Source: Acidobacteriota bacterium (GTDB lineage: Bacteria; Acidobacteriota; Blastocatellia; RBC074). Taken from it: 6,262 nt of DNA. How positions within the stretch are numbered: position 1 is the first letter of the stretch; each line of letters starts with the position of its first letter. The notes beneath the pieces are model-generated. The model was not told the DNA's origin and did not search any database. It saw only the letters and a program-made list of their open reading frames with translations. Made by a program: the position numbers and the translations under genes. Location of the stretch: NCBI GenBank assembly GCA_013140935.1, contig JABFSD010000510.1:1-6262 (forward strand). Reading direction: 5' to 3'. Below, one piece after another: positions 1 through 6,190 of this stretch.

Positions 1-2279
1 AAAACAACGTGCTGATTGCCGATACGTTCAACGACAAAGTGCGCCGCGTGAATGTCGCTGACGGTACGATTATCACTTACGCAGGCATTGGCATTACGGG
101 TTATGGCGGCGACGGCGGCGCAGCCTCGGCGGCGCGATTCTTCTGTCCGACCGGCGTCATCAGCGATGCCGCCGGACGTGTTTACGTCGCCGACCGCGAC
201 AACCATCGCGTACGCGTCGTGCAACCGGTTCCGGCAGGCGACACGACGCCGCCGGTCTTGACGTTGACGCAACCGACTTCTGGCAACACGTTCACGGCGA
301 CTGCCAGCCCGTTGCGTTTGACGGGCGGGGCGACTGACAACAGCGCCTTGCTCGCAGTGCAATGGGCGAATGATCGCGGCGGTAGCGGTCTGGCGGCGGG
401 CACGAGCGCGTGGACGATTGCTGCTGTGCCCTTAGCCATCGGCCTCAACAACATCACGATTACGGCGTATGACCTGGGCGGCAATACGGCGACGCTTACG
501 CTGGCGGTGACGTTCGCGCCGACCCAACTTGTGACTACGCTGGCGGGCAATGGCACGGCGGGTGGCGAAGGCGACGGCGGCGCGGCGACGTTGGCGCAAC
601 TGCTGTCGCCGCGTGCCGTCGCCGTAGACGCGCGCGGCAACGTTTACGTCGCTGATGCGACGCATCGCGTGCGGCGCATTACGCCCAACGGACAGATCGT
701 CCCATTCGCGGGCAACGGCATCGTCGGCAACGGCGGTGACAACGGTCTGGCGGTGGATGCGAATTTGAATCAACCGCGCGGCCTTGCCGTAGATTCGGCG
801 GGCAACGTTTACCTTGCCGATACGTTGAATAATCGCGTGCGTAAAGTGACGGTGGCCGCCAATGGAGATGGACGGATTACGACGATTGCGGGCACTGGTA
901 TTGATGGCAATCGCGGCGACGGGGGACTCGCCGTGCAAGCCGAACTCAGTTCGCCCACCGGCGTCGCGCTCGACAGTCAGGGCAATGTTTATATCGCCGA
1001 CACCAACAATCAGCGCGTACGCAAAGTCACGGTGAGCGACGGCAAGATCAGCACCGTCGCGGGCAATGGCGAAATCGGTTTCAGCGGCGACGGCGGCCCT
1101 GCCACGCAAGCGCAACTGTTCGCACCGGTCGGCGTAGCCCTCGACGCACAAGGCAATCTTTATTTCATAGACCAGGGCAATCAACGCCTGCGTCGCGTCG
1201 CGGCGGGCACGAATACGATCACGACGATTGCGGGTACGGGCAATGCGACCTTCAACGGCGACGACCGCGCCGCCAGCAGCGCCGCACTCAACGAACCGCG
1301 CCTGTTGGCGGTTGATGCGGCGGGCGATGTTTATATCGCTGATCAAGGCAATCAACGCATTCGCAAAGTTTCGCTTGCCAGCGGAATGATTACGACCGTG
1401 GCGGGCAGCGGCGCGCAGGGCTTCGGCGGCGACAACAGCGCGCCGAGTTCCGCCGTGCTATCCGTCCCGCAAGGCGTCGCCGTAGACGCGCAAGGCAACA
1501 TTTTCATCGCCGACACGGGCAATCACCGCGTGCGCAAAGTGCAAGCGGCTGCGACCGTACGTGCTATTGCGAGCGTTTCAGCGGCGAGCTATGCGGCGCA
1601 GGTCGCGCCTGATTCCATCGTCGCGGCCTTCGGCGAAAGGCTTGCGCCTGCGATTGATTTCGGCGTGACGAATCCGTTGCCGGTGACACTGGCAGGCGTG
1701 AGCGTGCGAGTACGCGACAGCTTCGGCATCGAACGTCTCGCGCCGCTGTTTTTTGTCAGCCCCGGACAAATCAATTATCTGGTTCCGTCCGGCACGGCGG
1801 AGGGCATCGCCACGGTGACGATCAGCGCGGCGGATGGCGCATTGATTACGGGCGTGTTGAATGTCGTCAATGTTGCGCCGGGCTTGTTCACGGCCAATGG
1901 CGACGGGCAAGGCGTACCGACCGCGCTCACGTTTCGGGTGAAGGCCGATGGCTCGCAAACGTTTGAAACCATCGCGCGCTTCGACGCGGCGACGAATCGT
2001 TTTGTCGCCACACCGATTGATCTCGGCCCCGAAAGCGATCAGGTGTTTTTGATTCTTTACGGCACGGGCTTGCGCGGACGTAGCGCGCTGACGAATGTCA
2101 CAGTGCGTTACGCCGATCTCAACGGCGAAGTGTTTTACGTCGGCGAATCGCCCGGCTTCATCGGGCTCGATCAAGTCAACGTGCGCTTGCCGCGCGCTTT
2201 GTTTGGACGGGGCGACGTGAACGTTACGCTGACGGCGGATGGGCGCATATCGAATACCGTGCGCATCAACGTGAAATGA
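1..2279 (+). CDS. Secreted NHL-repeat beta-propeller protein with Ig-like insert and TIGR03437-type C-terminal domain (5' truncated)
   Basis: The reading frame is open from the left edge: codons at 3-8 encode Asn-Asn, which continue an NHL motif, so GTG at 9 is not the real start and the N-terminus with any signal peptide lies outside. Counting residues from base 9, eight NHL repeats are visible. They have the long form (AGxG..GDGG..A.L..P.GVAVD..GNVYIAD..N.RVRKV, about 57 aa): the end of one, a full one at 15-71, then six at 172-511. Residues 78-169 (DTTPPVLTLTQP...TAYDLGGNTATLTLAVTF) look like a bacterial Ig-like / glucodextranase-B-type domain between the two propeller blocks. Residues 518-756 match the acidobacterial TIGR03437 domain as I know it (SAASY, VSPGQINYLVP, NVAPGLFT, LYGTGLRG, GLDQVNVRLP). 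NHL propellers usually mediate binding; no catalytic motif is seen, so the function is probably extracellular or surface binding. The substrate is unknown. Confidence 0.9.
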   Translation, partial: NNVLIADTFNDKVRRVNVADGTIITYAGIGITGYGGDGGAASAARFFCPTGVISDAAGRVYVADRDNHRVRVVQPVPAGDTTPPVLTLTQPTSGNTFTATASPLRLTGGATDNSALLAVQWANDRGGSGLAAGTSAWTIAAVPLAIGLNNITITAYDLGGNTATLTLAVTFAPTQLVTTLAGNGTAGGEGDGGAATLAQLLSPRAVAVDARGNVYVADATHRVRRITPNGQIVPFAGNGIVGNGGDNGLAVDANLNQPRGLAVDSAGNVYLADTLNNRVRKVTVAANGDGRITTIAGTGIDGNRGDGGLAVQAELSSPTGVALDSQGNVYIADTNNQRVRKVTVSDGKISTVAGNGEIGFSGDGGPATQAQLFAPVGVALDAQGNLYFIDQGNQRLRRVAAGTNTITTIAGTGNATFNGDDRAASSAALNEPRLLAVDAAGDVYIADQGNQRIRKVSLASGMITTVAGSGAQGFGGDNSAPSSAVLSVPQGVAVDAQGNIFIADTGNHRVRKVQAAATVRAIASVSAASYAAQVAPDSIVAAFGERLAPAIDFGVTNPLPVTLAGVSVRVRDSFGIERLAPLFFVSPGQINYLVPSGTAEGIATVTISAADGALITGVLNVVNVAPGLFTANGDGQGVPTALTFRVKADGSQTFETIARFDAATNRFVATPIDLGPESDQVFLILYGTGLRGRSALTNVTVRYADLNGEVFYVGESPGFIGLDQVNVRLPRALFGRGDVNVTLTADGRISNTVRINVK

Positions 2280-2283
2280 ACGC

Positions 2284-2341
2284 GGTGCGCCAGCGTCCCG
2301 CTGGCGCACCACGCGCGGGACGCTGGCGCACCACTGGTGCG
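2284..2341. repeat. Compound palindromic repeat (three related 12-nt arms)
   Basis: Bases 2284-2295 and 2299-2310 form a perfect 12-bp dyad around a 3-nt loop (tcc). A further copy of the right arm lies at 2321-2332, so a 14-bp direct repeat (cgctggcgcaccac) occurs at 2299-2312 and 2321-2334. Bases 2284-2301 are also exactly complementary to 2315-2332 (18 bp, 13-nt loop). A last short arm (2336-2341) pairs with 2327-2332. The reused arms suggest a REP-like or other dispersed intergenic palindrome rather than a simple terminator. It starts five bases after the stop of the NHL gene. Its family status is inference. Confidence 0.75.
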
Positions 2342-2345
2342 TTTT
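2327..2345 (+). terminator. Possible intrinsic terminator of the NHL gene
   Basis: A 6-bp GC-rich stem (cgcacc / ggtgcg) around a 3-nt loop (act) is followed at once by TTTT at 2342-2345. The T tract is short and the stem is embedded in the larger palindromic cluster. It could therefore terminate the NHL transcript or simply be part of the repeat. Confidence 0.45.
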
Positions 2346-2372
2346 GCTTTCCGTGAAAGCGATTCGTACAAT
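2344..2372 (+). promoter_or_regulatory. Putative sigma70-type promoter of ridA
   Basis: A -35-like TTGCTT (2344-2349) and a -10-like TACAAT (2367-2372, one mismatch to TATAAT) are separated by exactly 17 nt. They lie about 50 nt upstream of the ridA start, implying a leader of roughly 40 nt. The -35 box overlaps the T tract of the preceding terminator-like hairpin. The prediction rests on consensus matching only. Confidence 0.5.
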
Positions 2373-2422
2373 CCGCGCCTTAATTTCAAACCCAACGCAA
2401 TCATCGAAGGAAACATCAAGCG

Positions 2423-2797
2423 ATGGACATCATTCAGACCGCGCAGGCTCCGGCGGCCATTGGCCCTTATTCGCAAGCGATCAAGGCCAACGGCCTGATT
2501 TTTTGTTCGGGGCAAATTCCGCTCGATCCGGCGACGATGCAAATCGTCGAAGGCGACATCAAAGCGCAGACCGAGCGCGTCTTGTTGAACGCGCAAGCCG
2601 TACTCGAAGCCGCCGGTTCGTCGTTGAGCCGCGTCATCAAGACGACGGTGTTTATCAAGGACATGAATGATTTCGCCGCGTTGAATGAGGTTTATGCAAA
2701 GTTTTTCGACGCGTCGAAACCGGCGCGTTCCACCGTTGAAGTCGCGCGCCTGCCGCGGGACGTGAAAGTCGAAATCGAAGTGATCGCGTTGGCCTAA
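2423..2797 (+). CDS. ridA: RidA family 2-iminobutanoate/2-iminopropanoate deaminase
   Basis: This 124-residue protein has the usual length of the YjgF/YER057c/UK114 (RidA) family and matches it end to end. It shows [12 protein letters not shown] (9-20), SGQIPLDP (29-36), [23 protein letters not shown] (63-85), and [23 protein letters not shown] (100-122). Known family members are cytosolic trimers that hydrolyse reactive enamine/imine intermediates released by PLP enzymes such as threonine dehydratase, sparing other PLP enzymes from damage. Arg102 corresponds to the substrate-carboxylate-binding Arg105 of E. coli RidA; Glu117 and Tyr16 correspond to its Glu120 and Tyr17, so an active deaminase is expected. 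The ATG is supported by a GAAGGA ribosome-binding site at 2406-2411 and by the family's N-terminus. A promoter-like element lies upstream, so it is probably transcribed independently of the NHL gene. Confidence 0.96.
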   Translation: MDIIQTAQAPAAIGPYSQAIKANGLIFCSGQIPLDPATMQIVEGDIKAQTERVLLNAQAVLEAAGSSLSRVIKTTVFIKDMNDFAALNEVYAKFFDASKPARSTVEVARLPRDVKVEIEVIALA

Positions 2798-2805
2798 CAT
2801 ATTGG

Positions 2806-2867
2806 GTAAGACAGGTTCGTAACCTGTCTTACTGTCATCAGAAAGCGGACAGGTTGCGAACCTGTCC
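2806..2867. repeat. Pair of related short-loop palindromes (REP-like)
   Basis: Two hairpins share the core gacaggtt-NNN-aacctgtc. The first (2806-2832) is a perfect 12-bp stem with loop cgt. The second (2847-2867) is a perfect 9-bp stem with loop gcg; its right arm continues as tac (2868-2870), while the left arm has diverged. Fourteen bases separate them. Together they fill most of the 99-base ridA-lipoprotein spacer. They could act as a transcript-end structure for ridA, since TTAATTTTAA follows the second, but the duplicated core fits a dispersed repeat family better. Confidence 0.75.
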
Positions 2868-2878
2868 TACTTAATTTT

Positions 2879-2884
2879 AAGGAG
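2879..2884 (+). promoter_or_regulatory. Ribosome-binding site supporting a GTG start
   Basis: AAGGAG lies 12 nt upstream of GTG 2897. It is the only strong Shine-Dalgarno match nearby, and it selects the GTG that places a lipoprotein signal peptide at the N-terminus. Confidence 0.7.
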
Positions 2885-2896
2885 CTAAACAACACC

Positions 2897-4024
2897 GTGA
2901 GTAAATATCTCATTGCCATCCCCACCACCGGCTTATTGAGCCTGGCGCTTTTCTTATCGGGCTGCGGCGGCAGCAGCGGCGCTTCGTCGCCCGCGTCGAG
3001 CAGCGGCAAAGAAGCGGCGGCGACCGTCAACGGCACCACCATCACCGTCGAAGAAGTAGACCGCATCACCAAACGTCAGGCGAATGACAGTCCGCTTTCT
3101 CCGCTCGAACTCGCTTCGGCGCGCTTGCAGGTGCTGGATGAACTGATTCAGCAGGAAGTGCTCTATCAACGCGCGCAGAAAGACGGCATCAATCCGACCG
3201 ATCAGGAAATCAACGAGTTCATCCAGAAGCAAAAACAGGAAGCCGGGATGACCGAAGAAGAGTTCGACAAGCAGTTGAAAAACAGCGGGCAAACGCAAGA
3301 CGGCGTGCGCGCCGACATTCGCAAACAGATGGCGATTCAACGGCTGCAAGACAAACTCGGCGCGACGTTGAAAGTGCAAGACCGCGAGATCACCGATTTC
3401 TTCAAATCCAATCCGCAACAGTTCATTGCCGAACCCGGCGTCGCAGTGGCCGACATCATCGTTGACCCCGCCGACAACGGCATGAAAAACGATGCGAAAG
3501 ACCCGGTCGCCGCGCAAGCCAAGATCGCCGACATCAGTCGGCGGTTAGCCAGCGGAACCGATTTCGCCACGTTGGCGCGCGGCCAGTCAGAAGATCAAAG
3601 CGCTTTGCAGGCGGGCGATTTGCCCTTCATTCCGCAAACGCAATTTGCCGGACTCGCGCAAGCGGGCTTGCCCGCCGACCTCGGCGCCAAGCTGATGGCG
3701 ATGAGCGAAGGCGACCGTGTCGGCCCGTTGAAAGATCAGCGTGGACGCTTCCACATTTTCAAGCTCACGCAAAAGCGCACCGAACGCCGCCAACTCACGG
3801 TGGAAGATGCCGAAGTCCGCAAACAGATTTCGGATTACATCCTGAATCAGCGCCGTTCGTTGCTGAACGCCGCGTTGCTCACGCGCGCGCGCGACGAATC
3901 GAAAATTGACAACGTGCTGGCGAAATCCACTTACGACAATCCGAACAGCTTCGGCGTGTTGCGTCCGGTGTCGAGTGCTTCGCCTGCGACTTCCCCCGCC
4001 AGTGCGGCTTCGCCCCAAAAATAG
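2897..4024 (+). CDS. Lipoprotein with SurA-like N-terminal domain and parvulin-type (PPIC) peptidyl-prolyl isomerase domain
   Basis: The 375-residue product begins with a lipoprotein signal peptide: hydrophobic residues 5-20 and a lipobox LSGC ending at Cys23. It should therefore be lipid-anchored in the envelope. A Ser/Ala/Gly linker (24-38) precedes a helical SurA-type N-terminal region (about 40-155; VNGTTITVEEVDRI, VLDELIQQEVLYQRAQKDGI). Residues 178-292 fit a PPIC/parvulin fold (ASGTDFATLARGQSED, AGDLPFIP, GDRVGPLKDQRGRFHIFKL). Family members help outer-membrane or secreted proteins fold. The family's first active-site His (ARHILL in SurA) appears as Asp186 (VADIIVD), whereas the later His286 is kept, so activity may be weak or purely chaperone-like. 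The tail (about 356-375) is low-complexity Ser/Ala/Pro. PrsA, SurA or EpsD-like labels are all possible; nothing nearby decides between them. GTG start with AAGGAG upstream. Confidence 0.88.
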   Translation: MSKYLIAIPTTGLLSLALFLSGCGGSSGASSPASSSGKEAAATVNGTTITVEEVDRITKRQANDSPLSPLELASARLQVLDELIQQEVLYQRAQKDGINPTDQEINEFIQKQKQEAGMTEEEFDKQLKNSGQTQDGVRADIRKQMAIQRLQDKLGATLKVQDREITDFFKSNPQQFIAEPGVAVADIIVDPADNGMKNDAKDPVAAQAKIADISRRLASGTDFATLARGQSEDQSALQAGDLPFIPQTQFAGLAQAGLPADLGAKLMAMSEGDRVGPLKDQRGRFHIFKLTQKRTERRQLTVEDAEVRKQISDYILNQRRSLLNAALLTRARDESKIDNVLAKSTYDNPNSFGVLRPVSSASPATSPASAASPQK

Positions 4025-4046
4025 CACGAGAGAATCTGAGAACGTG

Positions 4047-4098
4047 AGAAGGAGAGACGAAAGACAAACGCAGTAACTTGTCTTTCGTCTCTCCTTCT
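4047..4098. terminator. Long perfect hairpin between lipoprotein and ABC-F genes, possible terminator
   Basis: Bases 4047-4067 are exactly complementary to 4078-4098: a 21-bp uninterrupted stem around a 10-nt loop. The left arm is purine-rich (gagaaggagagacgaaagac), so the right arm is rich in C and T, and TTCT/TTTCT follows. It starts 22 bases after the lipoprotein stop and could end its transcript. The absence of a clean T run and the perfect long stem leave open a repeat or other mobile palindrome. Confidence 0.55.
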
Positions 4099-4126
4099 TT
4101 CTGCCCGCTTTATCGATATTTAACCT

Positions 4127-6064
4127 ATGCTTTTCCGTCTCGCAGAAGTCACCAAATCTTACGGCACCCAGGACGTACTCAAAGGTGTCAGCTTCCAACT
4201 CAATCCCGGCGAACATGTCGGCCTCGTAGGCCGCAACGGCGCGGGCAAGACGACCATTTTTCGCCTCATCAACGGGGCCGAATCGCACGACCACGGCGAA
4301 CTCGAGCGGATGAAAAACTTCCGCGTCGGCGTGCTGGCGCAACACGTAGATTTCGCGGGAGCCGACACCGTACTCGACGCTGCGTTGCAAGTGTTCAGCG
4401 AATTGATCGCGCTCGAAGCCAGAATGCGCGAGCTCGAACACGACATGGCCGAAGCGCAAGGCGATGAACTCGAACGCGTGATGCACGAATACAGCGACGC
4501 ACAGCACGCCTTCGAAGACGGCGGCGGCTTCACCTTTCACTCACGTGCTGAAGGGGTGTTGTTAGGGTTGGGTTTCGACAAAGACGAATTCGGCAAGCGC
4601 GCCGAAAGCCTGTCGGGCGGCGAAAAGAATCGCCTCGGTCTGGCGCGGTTGTTATTACTCGAACCCGACATTTTGTTGCTCGACGAACCGACGAACCATC
4701 TCGACGTAGACGCCGTCGAATGGCTGGAAGAATATCTTTCAAAATATCCGTCGGCTTATCTCATCATTTCGCACGACCGCTTCTTTCTCGATCACACAGT
4801 CACGCGCGTACTCGATCTCGAATTCGGCAAGGTGGACAGTTACAAGGGCAATTACACGCAATATCTCGAGTTGCGTGAAGAGCGCCGTGAGCAGCAACAG
4901 CGCGCTTATGAATTGCAGCAAGGCATGATCGCCAAGACTGAAGATTTCATCCGCCGTAATCTCGCCGGACAGAAAACCAAGCAAGCCAAATCGCGCCGCA
5001 CACAGCTTGAAAAAATCGAACGGCTCGAAAGCGTGAACCAACTCGACACCGCGAATTTCAAACTCAAGCCGACAGCCCGCACGGGCGATCAGGTGTTGAT
5101 GCTCGAAGACCTGGCGGTCGGTTACGGCACCAAAGTGTTGGCGGGCGATTTGAATTTGTTGTTAAGGCGCGGCGAACGGCTCGGCATCATCGGCGGTAAC
5201 GGAACCGGGAAGACGACGTTGTTGCGTACTTTGCTCAATCAACTACCTGCGCTTGCCGGAGCCGTGCGTTGGGGCAGCGGCGTCGTAACGGGCTATTACG
5301 ATCAACGGCTGCATACCGTGGATGACCGCAACGACGTGTTGAGTGAGTTGCGTACCATCGCGGGCCATGGCGTCGCCGACGGCGAATTGCGTGGCTTTCT
5401 CGGACGCTTTCTTTTCAGCGGCGACGACGTATTCAAATCGGTTTCGTCTTTGTCAGGCGGCGAGAAAGGGCGACTCGCCTTAGCCAAGCTGATCTATTCG
5501 CGCGTCAACGTGTTGTTGCTCGACGAACCGACGAACCATCTGGACATCGCTTCGTGCGAAACGCTGGAAGAGGCGCTGAACGAATACGACGGGACAATCA
5601 TTACCGTTTCGCACGACCGTTATTTTTTAGATCGCATCTGCACGAAAATTCTGTATTTCTCTGAAGGGAAAGGCGCGGAATATTTCGACGGCGGCTATAC
5701 GGAATTTTACGAAGCGCATCATCGCGCGCTCGCTGAAGCGCAAGTCGCCACTGCTGAAAAAATGCGCGCCGAACGCGAAGCCGAGAAACAAGCCGCCGCG
5801 AAACAGGCTGCATCCAAACCCGCAAGCAAAACCAACAAGTCGCGCAACAAGCCTTCCAAAGCGAAAGAACTCGAAACGAAGATTCAAACCATCGAAGCCA
5901 GCATGGATGAGTTGTTTGCCGAAATGGCTACGGACGCTATCGCCCGCGATCACGTCAAGCTCGGCGAACTCAACGCCGAATACCAACGACTCGAAGCGCA
6001 ATCGCAACAGCTTTACGCCGCGTGGGAAGCGGCGCTTGCGGCAGAGGTGGCACAAGCTGTCTAG
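4127..6064 (+). CDS. ABC-F family ATPase (Uup/YdiF-like) with C-terminal coiled coil
   Basis: The 645-residue protein has two fused ABC domains and no membrane segment, the hallmark of ABC-F translation factors. Domain 1: Walker A GRNGAGKTT (35-43), signature LSGGEKNR (162-169), Walker B ILLLDEPTNHLD (182-193, catalytic Glu187), H-loop His216. A charged helical linker (about 240-315, KTKQAKSRRTQLEKIERLE) corresponds to the P-site tRNA-interaction region. Domain 2: Walker A GGNGTGKTT (356-364), signature LSGGEKGR (442-449), Walker B VLLLDEPTNHLD (462-473, Glu467), His496. A Lys/Ala-rich hinge (about 550-580) leads to a C-terminal coiled coil (580-645), as in Uup. All ATPase residues are intact. 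Known relatives act at the ribosomal E site to relieve stalled translation; some confer antibiotic resistance, which cannot be judged here. An in-frame TAA at 4121 makes ATG 4127 the earliest start; no clear Shine-Dalgarno site precedes it. Confidence 0.95.
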   Translation: MLFRLAEVTKSYGTQDVLKGVSFQLNPGEHVGLVGRNGAGKTTIFRLINGAESHDHGELERMKNFRVGVLAQHVDFAGADTVLDAALQVFSELIALEARMRELEHDMAEAQGDELERVMHEYSDAQHAFEDGGGFTFHSRAEGVLLGLGFDKDEFGKRAESLSGGEKNRLGLARLLLLEPDILLLDEPTNHLDVDAVEWLEEYLSKYPSAYLIISHDRFFLDHTVTRVLDLEFGKVDSYKGNYTQYLELREERREQQQRAYELQQGMIAKTEDFIRRNLAGQKTKQAKSRRTQLEKIERLESVNQLDTANFKLKPTARTGDQVLMLEDLAVGYGTKVLAGDLNLLLRRGERLGIIGGNGTGKTTLLRTLLNQLPALAGAVRWGSGVVTGYYDQRLHTVDDRNDVLSELRTIAGHGVADGELRGFLGRFLFSGDDVFKSVSSLSGGEKGRLALAKLIYSRVNVLLLDEPTNHLDIASCETLEEALNEYDGTIITVSHDRYFLDRICTKILYFSEGKGAEYFDGGYTEFYEAHHRALAEAQVATAEKMRAEREAEKQAAAKQAASKPASKTNKSRNKPSKAKELETKIQTIEASMDELFAEMATDAIARDHVKLGELNAEYQRLEAQSQQLYAAWEAALAAEVAQAV

Positions 6065-6070
6065 CTTGTG
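6051..6070. repeat. Hairpin spanning the ABC-F stop codon
   Basis: cacaagct (6051-6058) and agcttgtg (6063-6070) form a perfect 8-bp stem around the 4-nt loop gtct, extendable by G-U pairs in RNA. The TAG stop (6062-6064) sits at the loop and 3' arm. No T tract follows. The inner core caagct-NNNN-agcttg recurs in the hairpin at 6161-6186. Confidence 0.6.
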
Positions 6071-6138
6071 TTGCTCGCGGTTGCTTACTTTGTGTTGGAA
6101 AACGAACTTTGAAATTGCATCAAGGCTGTTCGCGATTT

Positions 6139-6186
6139 GCCCTATTTCTCGCAACCCAAATAGGGCAAGCTCGGCAGCTTGCCCTA
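6139..6186 (+). promoter_or_regulatory. Two mutually exclusive stems upstream of the YbaK-like gene
   Basis: Stem A pairs 6139-6147 (gccctattt) with 6158-6166 (aaatagggc), 9 bp with a 10-nt loop. Stem B pairs 6161-6171 (tagggcaagct) with 6176-6186 (agcttgcccta), 11 bp with a 4-nt loop. They share bases 6161-6166 and cannot form together. Stem B ends four bases before the ATG at 6191, where a ribosome would load, and no Shine-Dalgarno site is visible. It could be a leader switch or a repeat insertion; the regulatory role is inference. The rest of 6065-6190 shows no gene and no convincing promoter. Confidence 0.45.
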
Positions 6187-6190
6187 CGAT

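Noticed and set aside
432..1355. Long minus-strand open frame (307 codons) opposite the NHL repeats
   Set aside because: It is antisense to a clear repeat protein, and its translation is Arg/Ala/Val-rich with no recognisable domain. The periodic sense repeats and GC-rich codons keep the opposite frame open.
522..1541. Regularly spaced similar segments resembling a tandem DNA repeat or CRISPR-like array
   Set aside because: The period is about 57 codons, similarity is at protein level, and the segments are in-frame NHL repeats.
1578..2312. Minus-strand open frame (244 codons) opposite the TIGR03437-type domain
   Set aside because: The product is Arg/His-rich with no family resemblance, and the sense strand encodes a well-matching domain.
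2344..2670. Plus-strand open frame overlapping ridA in another frame
   Set aside because: It starts inside the promoter-like region and its product is Arg/Ser-rich with no similarity; ridA explains the region fully.
4100..4126. AT-rich stretch (tatcgatattt) as a promoter for the ABC-F gene
   Set aside because: No -35-like box lies at suitable spacing, so I cannot support a promoter call.
3879..4467. Divergent open frames starting at 4067 (-) and 4078 (+) that both begin MSFVSPS
   Set aside because: The shared N-terminus is just the two arms of the 21-bp inverted repeat read outward from TTG codons; both frames overlap real genes and lack ribosome-binding sites.
3587..4540. Minus-strand open frame (317 codons) running across the lipoprotein end, the hairpin and the ABC-F start
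   Set aside because: It spans two solid sense genes and a palindromic spacer and has no coherent domain; it is a shadow frame.
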